The position numbers and the translations under genes are program-made. A stretch of 64,000 nt of DNA, taken from Planktosalinus sp963975935 (GTDB lineage: Bacteria; Bacteroidota; Bacteroidia; Flavobacteriales; Flavobacteriaceae). Below the pieces are notes generated by a model. The model was not told the origin of the DNA and did no database searches. It saw nothing but the letters and a program-made list of their open reading frames with translations. The stretch covers positions 1 through 64,000 of the forward strand of contig CAXBIQ010000011.1 of assembly GCA_963975935.1 (NCBI GenBank). Reading direction: 5' to 3'. This document shows, piece by piece, positions 25,401 to 32,923 of this stretch (its first letter is position 1; each line of letters opens with the position of its first letter).

Positions 25401-25887
25401 TAAGAGCTAGATCAACTCCCTCTCCTTTGGGGAGGGTCGGGGTGGGGACAGGATAATCTGACTGTTTTACCAAATCGTTGATCATTCCCTGCAGGCCCAT
25501 TTCGCGGCCGTCGTCAGGGGAATAGATGCGCGTGATGCCATAATCCATCAGCTCCTTGATCTCTTCGGGTAGGATGACGCCGCCTCCACCGCCAAATATT
25601 TTGATATGCCCGGCTCCTTTTTCTTTCAGGAGATCGTGCATATATTTAAAGTATTCATTATGTCCACCTTGATACGAAGTCAACGCAATGGCATTGGCAT
25701 CTTCCTGAATGGCGGTATTTACTACTTCTTCAACACTGCGGTCGTGCCCCAGGTGAATCACTTCCACGCCTGTGGACTGGATAATGCGGCGCATAATGTT
25801 TATGGCAGCATCATGGCCGTCAAACAGGGAAGCTGCGGTTACAATTCTTACTTTATTTTTTGGTGAATAGGGTGCTGTTTGTTCCAT
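22459..25887 (-). CDS. icmF: Fused isobutyryl-CoA mutase IcmF
   Basis: A B12-dependent acyl-CoA mutase fused to its own G-protein chaperone, 1142 residues from ATG 25887 (28 residues upstream in frame are probably not translated). The N-terminal cobalamin domain has DGH with His25 and TSYQGGH. The MeaB-like GTPase has P-loop GTGGAGKS (206-213), DPSKRKTGG and NKFD. The linker and the mutase barrel occupy the remainder. The enzyme interconverts isobutyryl-CoA and n-butyryl-CoA; some homologues accept other acyl-CoAs. The linker between cobalamin and GTPase domains (about 145-200) contains two peptides encoded by palindromic repeats, described separately. A -7 box at 25915-25922 lies 28 bases before the start. 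Confidence 0.94.
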   Translation of the reverse strand: MEQTAPYSPKNKVRIVTAASLFDGHDAAINIMRRIIQSTGVEVIHLGHDRSVEEVVNTAIQEDANAIALTSYQGGHNEYFKYMHDLLKEKGAGHIKIFGGGGGVILPEEIKELMDYGITRIYSPDDGREMGLQGMINDLVKQSDYPVPTPTLPKGEGVDLALKKKDVNIIARIISIAENRPEEFGKLFSPPLEGSREDTPVLGITGTGGAGKSSLVDELVRRFLVDFPEKTIGIISVDPSKRKTGGALLGDRIRMNAINNPRVYMRSLATRQSNLALSKYVAEAIEVLKAAKYDLIILETSGIGQSDTEIIEHSDVSLYVMTPEFGAATQLEKIDMLDFADLVAINKFDKRGALDALRDVKKQYQRNHGLWHSDPETLPVFGTIASQFNDPGMNTLYKKVMDALEEKTETDLKSNYEISDEMSEKIFVIPPARTRYLSEIAENNRAYDKKASEQTEVAQRLYGIFKTLESVSGRSIAISSNGLEFDNTKSDESELSKLLLAEFDRAKMDLDPYNWEKIVSWEGTVEKYKGPHYSFKVRDKEIKIETHSESLSHLQIPKVALPKYTAWGDLLRWMLQENVPGEFPYTSGLYPFKRQGEDPTRMFAGEGGPERTNRRFHYVSLGMDAKRLSTAFDSVTLYGNDPDYRPDIYGKIGNAGVSICCLDDAKKLYSGFDLSHPMTSVSMTINGPAPMLLGFFMNAAIDQNCEKYIKENGLEKEIEAKISKMYKERGVDRPSYMGELPQGNDGLGLMLLGVTGDQVLPKDVYDEIKKHTLSQVRGTVQADILKEDQAQNTCIFSTEFALRLMGDVQEYFIKEKVRNFYSVSISGYHIAEAGANPITQLALTLSNGFTYVEYYLSRGMDINEFGPNLSFFFSNGIDPEYAVIGRVARRIWSKALKEKYGANPRAQMLKYHIQTSGRSLHAQEIDFNDIRTTLQALYAIYDNCNSLHTNAYDEAITTPTEESVRRAMAIQLIINKELGLAKNENPIQGAFIIEELTDLVEEAVLLEFDRITERGGVLGAMETMYQRSKIQEESLYYETLKHNGEFPIIGVNTFLSSKGSPTIVPREVIRATEEEKQSQIKTLEKLHSAFQDKAEATLEGVRQAAIQNENIFEVLMEATKVCSLGQITKALFEVGGQYRRNM
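25306..25322. repeat. Palindromic repeat inside icmF (copy A)
   Basis: CCCCTCC-AAA-GGAGGGG is a perfect 7-base palindrome with a 3-base loop, in frame and encoding SPPLEG-type residues in the IcmF linker. Similar G/C-rich palindromes are scattered through many Bacteroidota genomes. Confidence 0.8.
25418..25436. repeat. Palindromic repeat inside icmF (copy B)
   Basis: CCCTCTCC-TTT-GGGGAGGG, an 8-base palindrome with one mismatch, is followed by TCGGGGTGGGG. In frame it encodes PTPTLPKGEG of the IcmF linker. It shares its core with copy A, about 110 bases away. Confidence 0.8.
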
Positions 25888-25914
25888 GAATCTTATTCTC
25901 GATTTGTAGTTGCG

Positions 25915-25922
25915 CAAATTTA
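25915..25922 (-). promoter_or_regulatory. Putative -7 box of icmF
   Basis: Minus-strand TAAATTTG matches TAnnTTTG, 27 bases upstream of the ATG at 25887. It supports that start over the longer open frame. Confidence 0.55.
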
Positions 25923-26127
25923 CTAAAATAGCGGGGAAAAGGGAGTGAAGGTTTTTATAAATATTCTTCACGCAAGCGTTTCATTGTGATATAGTCACAT
26001 AAAGACTCTTAAATACTTCATAAATAATTTAATAAGACAGTTAATATTTTTTATTTAGCCCAATTCTTTAGGATGCAACTTTAATTTTCTTTAATTTTAG
26101 TGGTCTTAACTTAAACTAATAAATATT

Positions 26128-27039
26128 ATGAAAAAAATTTACTTTTTGTCAATTATTGTTTTCGCTTTTTCGTTTACAATAAACGCACAGTATGACATTG
26201 ACTTTGATGACATGACCTTAGGACCTGTAAGTCCGCAATCGCCTTATATTGAAATTTGGGATAATCCTGCTGTAACTGATTGTAACGTTGTAAACGATCA
26301 ATCTTTTTCCAGCGACAATTCCATGTATGTAGGTGACAACCAAACAGACGATGTTGTTTTCTTGCTTGACAATAAAAATACAGGTATCTGGACTGTAAGA
26401 TTTTACATGTATGTGAACAGTGGGGCTACCGGTTTCTGGAATTTTCAGGATAATGAAATAACCGGAGTTCAATGGAATGGACAGTTTTTTGCAAATGAAG
26501 TGCAATTAACAGGAGGTCCTATCGGTCAAGATGGCTTTATTCATCACGACCAAACAGGTAATGAAATCGCATTTCAAAATGACACATGGTTCCAAGTTAA
26601 ACACGAAATCAATCTTGACAACATGACTCAAAAGTGTTGGATTGATGGTGTACTTTTTCTTGATGACGTACCTTATGTGGGTGGTGCTTTAGGTGATGTA
26701 CCGGCAAACGCTTTAGGTTCAGTTAACTACTATTCAATAGATGCTAACAACAATTATTATATTGATGATTTTGTGTTTGCTGAAGGCGTTCTCTCCACAA
26801 ATGATCTTGCGGGAACTTCTTTCCAGGTTTATCCAAATCCTGTTATAGATCAATTAAACATACAATCTAAAGATGCTGTAAATACAGTTTCCATCTATAA
26901 TGTTCTTGGGAAATTAGTGCACCAGAGTTCACCAAACAGTATATCTCCTTCCATCGACATGGGTACTTATAAAACAGGAATTTACTTTGTGGAAGTTACC
27001 ATAGGTGACAGTACCAAAACCGTGAAGGTTATTAAATAA
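26128..27039 (+). CDS. Secreted protein with type IX secretion sorting domain
   Basis: A 303-residue exported protein. A signal peptide (about residues 1-20, ending INAQ) leads to a beta-rich domain (about 25-215) that resembles a concanavalin/LamG-like jelly roll with repeated Trp and Asp residues. A type A T9SS C-terminal domain follows (about 230-303), recognised by FQVYPNPVIDQLNI, VSIYNVLGKLV and the ending GIYFVEVTIGDSTKTVKVIK. It should cross the outer membrane by the gliding-associated Por system and be cell-attached or released. The ligand is unknown. An intrinsic terminator follows directly. Confidence 0.9.
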   Translation: MKKIYFLSIIVFAFSFTINAQYDIDFDDMTLGPVSPQSPYIEIWDNPAVTDCNVVNDQSFSSDNSMYVGDNQTDDVVFLLDNKNTGIWTVRFYMYVNSGATGFWNFQDNEITGVQWNGQFFANEVQLTGGPIGQDGFIHHDQTGNEIAFQNDTWFQVKHEINLDNMTQKCWIDGVLFLDDVPYVGGALGDVPANALGSVNYYSIDANNNYYIDDFVFAEGVLSTNDLAGTSFQVYPNPVIDQLNIQSKDAVNTVSIYNVLGKLVHQSSPNSISPSIDMGTYKTGIYFVEVTIGDSTKTVKVIK

Positions 27040-27061
27040 TTCAATTATTACATATTTTATG

Positions 27062-27093
27062 AAAACATTCCGATACTTTCGGGATGTTTTTTT
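27062..27093 (+). terminator. Intrinsic terminator after the T9SS protein gene
   Basis: A 12-base stem with one mismatch (AAAACATTCCGA / TCGGGATGTTTT), a 5-base loop, then a run of T. Confidence 0.85.
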
Positions 27094-27114
27094 TTACTTT
27101 TATAAAAAAATTTC

Positions 27115-27834
27115 ATGAAAAAAACAGCTTTGCTTTTTTTAGTCTTTATAGCCACTTCCTGTGCGGAATTGCAACAGGTTGTTAACTCGCTGCCCCAGGG
27201 AAACGGAGGGGTTCTAACCAATGCCGATATCGCTGAGGGACTCCGTCAGGCCCTTGACAAGGGTATTGACAAACAGGTTTCAAAACTAACCCAGACAGAC
27301 GGTTTTTACCGAAATGAAATGGTAAAAATACTGTTGCCACAGGAACTTCAAAAAGTAGACAAGACCCTGCGGGATATTGGGTTGGACAATCTCGCTGATG
27401 AAGGATTGAAGGTCCTGAACCGGGCCGCGGAAGATGCCGTGAAAGAGGCAACCCCCATTTTTGTGGCTGCCGTAAAGGATATTACTTTTGCTGATGCGCG
27501 GGATATTCTTCTGGGAACCGATACTGCTGCTACACAATATCTATCAGGAAAGACGTCAAGCCAGCTTTATAGTAAATTTAACCCCGTGGTGTCCAATTCG
27601 CTGGACAAAGTAGGAGCCACACAAGTATGGAGCAATATCATCACACAATACAATGCCATACCGCTTACCAGCAATGTCAATCCTGATCTGGCTGATTATG
27701 TAACCAATGAAGCGATGAAAGGGGTTTTTAATATGATTGCGGTGGAAGAAAAAGAAATCAGGGGCAATCTGGCTGCCAGAACCACTGATTTGCTGCGCAA
27801 GGTTTTTGCCCTTCAGGACAACAATCAATGGTGA
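27115..27834 (+). CDS. DUF4197 family lipoprotein
   Basis: A 239-residue lipoprotein (signal FLVFIATSC, Cys16) with the DUF4197 domain. LTNADIAEGLRQALDKGIDKQV near residues 37-58 and DARDILLGTDTAATQYL near 146-162 are the recognisable parts. The mature protein is helical and probably periplasm-facing. Function is unknown. Its last 10 bases overlap the end of the convergent metal-receptor gene. Confidence 0.88.
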   Translation: MKKTALLFLVFIATSCAELQQVVNSLPQGNGGVLTNADIAEGLRQALDKGIDKQVSKLTQTDGFYRNEMVKILLPQELQKVDKTLRDIGLDNLADEGLKVLNRAAEDAVKEATPIFVAAVKDITFADARDILLGTDTAATQYLSGKTSSQLYSKFNPVVSNSLDKVGATQVWSNIITQYNAIPLTSNVNPDLADYVTNEAMKGVFNMIAVEEKEIRGNLAARTTDLLRKVFALQDNNQW

Positions 27835-28604
27835 AGCGTCCTGAAATAGGAAAAGGCTTTTATCAAACGTGACCCATACCAACTGAAATACTCCCCGTCA
27901 ACCAGGAGTATTTTTTTGTTGTTTAACAGTTGTTGTAGTTCCCTGAGGTGTTTCTTTTTAAAAGGATAAGGTTCAGACGAAAGCATGATCAGGTCAGCGG
28001 TCTTTAATTCTTTTATTGAAACTTCAGGGTACCTTTCCTCTCGTTTTGCAATACTATTTTCAAAGTGATTTATATTGAGGAGGGTATTTATAAAAGTCGA
28101 TGAGCCCGCTGCCATCCAGGGATTTTTCCAAATAAGATACCCCACTTTTACAATGGGTTTTTCTTTTATAAATTCCTGAAAAGACTTCATCTCCATTTTG
28201 AGGTCGTTACTAATTTCAGTAGCACGTTGCGCCTTGTCAAACAACTCTCCAAACGCAGCTATCATCTCCAGGCAGTCATCAATTGTTTTAATATCACTTA
28301 CCCAAACGGGTGCTATTTTTTCGAGACTTTCTACCATCTCTTTTGTGTTTTCTTCTTTGTTACATAAAATAATACCGGGCCGGAGGGCTTTTATTTTATC
28401 ATAATGCACTTGTTTTGTCCCGCCGACGACAGTTTTCTCAAAACGAAGGCTTTCGGGGTGTACACAAAACTTGGTCACCCCCAATATTTGATGCTCGAGT
28501 CCCATATCCACAAGCAATTCTGTTTGTGAGGGAACAAGCGAAACAATACGGGTTATGGGTTTTGAAATTGTAATGGAACGGCCTACTTGATCCCGGATTT
28601 CCAT
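27825..28604 (-). CDS. Helical-backbone metal receptor (BtuF/TroA-like), no signal peptide
   Basis: A 259-residue protein of the cobalamin/iron-siderophore binding fold. The N-terminal lobe begins RIVSLVPSQTELLVDMGLE, followed by LGVTKFCVHP, a long backbone helix and a second lobe ending in LLVDGEYFSWYGSRL. Typical members are ABC-importer binding proteins in the periplasm. This one has no signal peptide or lipobox and no transporter genes beside it, so it may work in the cytoplasm as a cofactor-binding protein. The start lies 10 bases past the pyrF stop, so pyrF and this gene probably form an operon. Its 3' end overlaps the DUF4197 gene. Confidence 0.85.
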   Translation of the reverse strand: MEIRDQVGRSITISKPITRIVSLVPSQTELLVDMGLEHQILGVTKFCVHPESLRFEKTVVGGTKQVHYDKIKALRPGIILCNKEENTKEMVESLEKIAPVWVSDIKTIDDCLEMIAAFGELFDKAQRATEISNDLKMEMKSFQEFIKEKPIVKVGYLIWKNPWMAAGSSTFINTLLNINHFENSIAKREERYPEVSIKELKTADLIMLSSEPYPFKKKHLRELQQLLNNKKILLVDGEYFSWYGSRLIKAFSYFRTLHH

Positions 28605-28614
28605 TGTTCTGTAT

Positions 28615-29436
28615 TTATTGGGTTTGATTTAAAATGGCTTTCATCTGCAACCGGATTTTGGCTGCTTCAGCCTGTGCTTTCTCAGCGAAGTCGGTTTTGT
28701 TTGAAGCATAGATGACCGCTCTTGATGCGTTCACCAGCAATCCGACATCTTTGTTTAAGCCATATTTACAGACTTCCTCAAGGTTTCCACCCTGAGCGCC
28801 CACTCCGGGAACCAGTAGAAAGCTGTCAGGTACAATTTTTCTGATGCCGGTAAAATATTCCGCTTTGGTGGCACCCACAACATACATCAGGTTTTCACTG
28901 TTTTTCCAGTTTTTTGATGTTTTTAAAACCTGTTTGTAGAGTTCGTCCCCACCCGTTTCATTTGTTTGAAAATCATATGCACCCTCATTGGAAGTAAGTG
29001 CCAGGAGAATGGTGAATTTGTTTTGAAACGCCAGGAAAGGCTCTACTGAATCCTTTCCCATATAAGGAGCGACGGTGATGGAATCAAAATTCAAATCTTC
29101 CAGAAAGGCTTTGGCATACATTGCTGAAGTATTACCAATATCTCCACGCTTTGCATCTGCAATCGTAAAGATTTCCGGGTGCCGGGTATTCAAATAGTTT
29201 ATGGTTTTCTCCAGGGCTTGCCAGCCTTTGAGTCCGTATGCTTCATAAAAGGCAGTATTGGGTTTATAAGCCACTGCAAGATGGTGGGTGGCGTCAATGA
29301 TGGCTTTGTTGAATTCAAAGATGGGATCTTCTGTTTCCAGAAGATGTTTCGGGATTTTATTTATATCGACATCCAATCCAATGCAAAGAAAGGATTGTTT
29401 TTGTCTGATTTGCGCTATAAGTTGTTCCCGTGTCAC
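28615..29436 (-). CDS. pyrF: Orotidine 5'-phosphate decarboxylase (type 2)
   Basis: The last step of de novo UMP synthesis, converting orotidine monophosphate to UMP and CO2. The 273-residue length fits the longer PyrF type 2 subgroup. The catalytic DxKxxD array is DAKRGDIGNTSAMY near residues 93-106. The phosphate-binding region is in LLVPGVGAQGG, and VGLLVNASRAVIYA follows. It begins with GTG. The metal-receptor gene follows 10 bases downstream. Confidence 0.95.
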   Translation of the reverse strand: MTREQLIAQIRQKQSFLCIGLDVDINKIPKHLLETEDPIFEFNKAIIDATHHLAVAYKPNTAFYEAYGLKGWQALEKTINYLNTRHPEIFTIADAKRGDIGNTSAMYAKAFLEDLNFDSITVAPYMGKDSVEPFLAFQNKFTILLALTSNEGAYDFQTNETGGDELYKQVLKTSKNWKNSENLMYVVGATKAEYFTGIRKIVPDSFLLVPGVGAQGGNLEEVCKYGLNKDVGLLVNASRAVIYASNKTDFAEKAQAEAAKIRLQMKAILNQTQ

Positions 29437-29518
29437 TTTTCTAAGTTTGTATTAACTAAAATCGAATATCTGTCTACTAAAATTACTATTAGCATATTTT
29501 AAACCCTCAAAACGTTCG

Positions 29519-29534
29519 CTCGCAAAGGCGCAAG
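29519..29534. repeat. Dispersed CGCAAAG-type repeat, copy 2
   Basis: CTCGCAAAGGCGCAAG shares its first 13 bases with the copy at 7419-7431. It lies in the short gap between pyrF and prfA. Confidence 0.6.
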
Positions 29535-29620
29535 TTTTTTTGGTATTCTGTGAATGGTTGTTGAATTATGGACGAGATGCAAACTACTCACCACTATCCT
29601 CTCATCACTAACAACTAAAA

Positions 29621-30697
29621 TCAAAACACATCACTGTTAATTTTCAGTTTTTCAGTGTTATCCACAAGCTGAAGTTCATCAATGATTTTTTGAATATCGC
29701 CATTAATGATATTTCCCAGATCATAAAGTGTTAACCCAATGCGGTGGTCTGTAACCCTTCCCTGCGGATAGTTATAGGTCCTGATTTTAGCACTTCGGTC
29801 ACCACTGCTTACCTGTGAATTACGTTTTGCGGCATCTTCTTCCTGACGTTTGGCCAGCTCGATATCATACAATCGTGAGCGCAGTACTTTAAAGGCTTTG
29901 TCTTTGTTTTTATGCTGTGATTTTTCATCCTGACATTGCGCAACAATTCCCGTGGGAACGTGTGTTAAACGCACTGCGGAATAAGTAGTGTTTACAGATT
30001 GACCACCCGGACCTGATGAACAGAAAAAGTCAATGCGCACATCTTTTGGATCGATTTGCACGTCAAATTCTTCGGCTTCGGGCAATACCATAACGGTTGC
30101 CGCACTGGTGTGGACACGGCCCTGGGTTTCGGTTTGGGGCACACGTTGCACACGGTGAACGCCTGCTTCAAATTTAAGGGTGCCATAGACATCCTCACCA
30201 TTTACTTCAAACTGGATTTCCTTGTAGCCCCCGTTGGTCCCTTCACTGAAATCCATCACGTTTGTACTCCATCCTTTGCTTTCACAGTATTTGGAATACA
30301 TACGGTACAGGTCACCTGCGAATATACTTGCCTCATCACCCCCGGTTCCGGCACGGATTTCCATGACGACATTTTTGGTATCTTCAGGATCTTTGGGGAT
30401 TAACATAAACTTGATTTCCTCTTCCAGTTTAGGGATGCGTTCTTTGGCGGTTTCCATTTCCATTTTGGCCATTTCCACCATTTCTGCATCACTGCCGTCG
30501 TTGATAATTTCTTCGGCTTCCTCTACACTGTTTGTCAAGGTGATATATTCTTCACGCTTGTCCATTAACTTGCGTAAATCTTTGTATTCCTTATTTAATT
30601 GTACATACCGCTTTTGGTCAGAAATAATATCCGGTTGAATGATCAAATCACTCACTTCATCAAAACGTTGTTTTACAATTTGCAATTTTTCTAACAT
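29621..30697 (-). CDS. prfA: Peptide chain release factor 1
   Basis: Recognises UAA and UAG stop codons and triggers peptide release. The 358-residue length is standard. The codon-recognition PxT motif appears as PQT in HRVQRVPQTETQGRVHTSA. The catalytic GGQ is in SSGPGGQSVNTTYSAVRL, and the methylated Gln is preserved. It appears to be a single gene with its own -7 box at 30721-30728. Confidence 0.97.
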   Translation of the reverse strand: MLEKLQIVKQRFDEVSDLIIQPDIISDQKRYVQLNKEYKDLRKLMDKREEYITLTNSVEEAEEIINDGSDAEMVEMAKMEMETAKERIPKLEEEIKFMLIPKDPEDTKNVVMEIRAGTGGDEASIFAGDLYRMYSKYCESKGWSTNVMDFSEGTNGGYKEIQFEVNGEDVYGTLKFEAGVHRVQRVPQTETQGRVHTSAATVMVLPEAEEFDVQIDPKDVRIDFFCSSGPGGQSVNTTYSAVRLTHVPTGIVAQCQDEKSQHKNKDKAFKVLRSRLYDIELAKRQEEDAAKRNSQVSSGDRSAKIRTYNYPQGRVTDHRIGLTLYDLGNIINGDIQKIIDELQLVDNTEKLKINSDVF

Positions 30698-30720
30698 AAG
30701 CTCCCTCTGTTTGAGTGGTG

Positions 30721-30728
30721 CAAATTTA
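30721..30728 (-). promoter_or_regulatory. Putative -7 box of prfA
   Basis: Minus-strand TAAATTTG matches TAnnTTTG, 23 bases upstream of the ATG at 30697. Confidence 0.55.
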
Positions 30729-30835
30729 AGATAATTTCATGTAATTAAACTGATACCGCTTTGAAATGAATTGTTAAATACACAGATAAGCAAAAAGTTT
30801 TGTTTTGAAAAGTATGTTTGCCCCACTTGATGGCT

Positions 30836-31567
30836 TTAGAGATAAGATTCGGTTTTCAGGTCGAGTTCGCCTTCGCCATTTGCTGATGCCAGGGTAAACA
30901 CAAAATTTACAAGCAGGTACAGCGCCAGGATGTATAAAGATCTTTCGAGATAAAATGCTGCTTCTATTTTATAGAAGTAAGCTGCAAGTCCACACAAATC
31001 CGAAAAAATAAAACAAATCACAAAATACAGATAATGCAGTGGTGTTTTACCAAAGAAGCGGTCATAATATAAATAAGCTGCAAAGCCCAGTAAAAGCAAG
31101 ACCCCACCCTGAACATAAAACAGTGCCAACTGGATTTTATTATCGAGTCCCTCTTGCAGTGGGTCTGAAAGGTAATAGAGATTAAAAATATTCAAGCCTA
31201 TCATACCTACTGCATAAGCCAGAATAATGGGTGTAAACTTTTTAAACTTTAGTTTTTTAAGCGCAAAATAAGCCAGTGTTATATAGGCCAGGATTGTAAA
31301 TACAAATGAAGCTGTCTTGTAATTACTAATCTCATAGTTAATTATGAAGATATCCCGAACAGTAAACAAAATGAGCGCCAAAAACACAAAACCCTGCCAA
31401 TACTTTTTGTAATAAATAAAAAAACAAAAGATTACAAATGTTGAGAGCACCCGCACCATCCTGCTTGTTTCCAGACTGTGATTTGTAATCACAATAATAT
31501 TGACAACCAGAAGAATTACAAATAGGAAAAAGAGCAAGGTGTACTTAGAAAGGATCGTTAGTTTCAT
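30836..31567 (-). CDS. Multi-pass membrane protein, YhhN-like
   Basis: A 243-residue protein with about seven or eight hydrophobic helices across its length. Spacing and size resemble the YhhN/TMEM86 (lysoplasmalogenase-like) family, but the catalytic-type aspartates are not clear enough for a firm call. There is no signal peptide cleavage site, and the tail is acidic. It stands alone between prfA and the MFS gene. Confidence 0.6.
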   Translation of the reverse strand: MKLTILSKYTLLFFLFVILLVVNIIVITNHSLETSRMVRVLSTFVIFCFFIYYKKYWQGFVFLALILFTVRDIFIINYEISNYKTASFVFTILAYITLAYFALKKLKFKKFTPIILAYAVGMIGLNIFNLYYLSDPLQEGLDNKIQLALFYVQGGVLLLLGFAAYLYYDRFFGKTPLHYLYFVICFIFSDLCGLAAYFYKIEAAFYLERSLYILALYLLVNFVFTLASANGEGELDLKTESYL

Positions 31568-31646
31568 TTTAATCGTATTTAGTTAGTCAGTCATTATGAT
31601 TTTATAAGAAAAATCCTACTCTTATGTACGAAAGAAAAGAAAATAG

Positions 31647-31672
31647 GGTTTTACAAAACCTAAAAAAAATAC
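31647..31672 (-). terminator. Possible terminator downstream of the MFS gene
   Basis: A short stem GGTTTT / AAAACC at 31647-31660. On the minus strand it is followed by a pyrimidine-rich CTATTTTCTTTTC tract. It is weaker than the other terminators here. Confidence 0.35.
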
Positions 31673-31693
31673 ACTTTATCGACTGCCAGTACT

Positions 31694-32908
31694 TTAAACC
31701 GGTTTTAATGTATATACCCGAAACGCATTCAGGGCCATCAGGAAGAAGAAAACAAACGAGCAGATGCTCAAAAAGGTAAAATTAAAACCGCGATCCAAAA
31801 AGTAGCCAAACAAGACCGGACCCACAGCTGTTGCAAAAACCATCACGGTAATAAAAAGACTGCGCACGGAACCCACTATTTTTGTTCCGTACACTTCCGC
31901 CAGAACAGCGTTTTTTACGGTAGCGCCGAAACCATTGGCGACTCCAATACTGCTGATAAAGACCACATAAGCCCACTCGGTTTCGATAAAAATAAAACTG
32001 AGCAAACCCACCATAAAAGGGATTATGTACAAAGGATATAACTTTCTGGCAGAATACAGGTCTGTCAACCAGCCGGACACCAACGCCATACAAAAATTCC
32101 CGATGGCATAGCCCGAAAAACTCAAGGCGATAAAAGCAGGGGGCCAACCCCTTACATCCCCTATTTTCAACTGGTAAAAAATATAAGCAGTTCCGATGGC
32201 GGCACTTGAAAAGTTTAAGGGTGCGATCATCCAGAACGCTTTTGTTTTCATTAAACTCAAAGGGCGTGAAGCCTTTTTTTCATCCATGGACATCACCGTG
32301 GGTACATACATTTTTAATCTCGAGAAATGCCGTTTCCGGAAAAGCAAAAACCGTGAAAAAGGAATCATCAGGAGTACAAAAACAGCACATAAGACAATTA
32401 CATACCGCCAGTCAAAAAAACCGAGAAGTGACACAATGGTTATGGGCAAAACGGCTTCGGCTATGGGGTGACCCACTGCTGCAATGCTAATGGCCTTTCC
32501 CTTGTTTCTGTTGAAAAATTTTGCCATGGCCGTGATGGATGTATGCGACATCAGTCCCTGTCCAAAAAGGCGCAAACCAAATAAGGCAATCGTTAAAACG
32601 ATCAGGGTAAAACTTCCGGCGAAAACCAGCAAAGCGATAATGAGACCTGCAATTACCAAAGTGCTGAACCTTGGTAAACGCACGCTGTCTATGTACCTTC
32701 CGACCCAGGTGAGCGTAAAAGCACTTCCAATCGTGGCGATGGCATAGAGTGCACTGAATTCGGTTTCCGAAAGCTTGAATTCTACCTGAAGTAAAGGCTT
32801 GAAGAGGGAAATAAAAAATGTCTGTCCAAAGCTGGATGAAAACGTAAACAAAATCCCAAACAGCAACAGCGAACTGTTTGCTATAAAAAAGGATTTGGAG
32901 TGTTTCAT
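31694..32908 (-). CDS. Major facilitator superfamily transporter
   Basis: A 404-residue inner-membrane carrier with twelve predicted helices in two bundles. The cytoplasmic loop motif is seen as GRYIDSVRLPRFS after helix 2, and LRLFGQGLMSHTSITAMAKFF lies in helix 4. The latter resembles the OFA and monocarboxylate-type subfamilies. The substrate cannot be deduced. It follows the PurM-like gene by 15 bases, so they are probably cotranscribed, although no metabolic link is obvious. Confidence 0.9.
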   Translation of the reverse strand: MKHSKSFFIANSSLLLFGILFTFSSSFGQTFFISLFKPLLQVEFKLSETEFSALYAIATIGSAFTLTWVGRYIDSVRLPRFSTLVIAGLIIALLVFAGSFTLIVLTIALFGLRLFGQGLMSHTSITAMAKFFNRNKGKAISIAAVGHPIAEAVLPITIVSLLGFFDWRYVIVLCAVFVLLMIPFSRFLLFRKRHFSRLKMYVPTVMSMDEKKASRPLSLMKTKAFWMIAPLNFSSAAIGTAYIFYQLKIGDVRGWPPAFIALSFSGYAIGNFCMALVSGWLTDLYSARKLYPLYIIPFMVGLLSFIFIETEWAYVVFISSIGVANGFGATVKNAVLAEVYGTKIVGSVRSLFITVMVFATAVGPVLFGYFLDRGFNFTFLSICSFVFFFLMALNAFRVYTLKPV

Positions 32909-32923
32909 TTTTATGTATGAATT

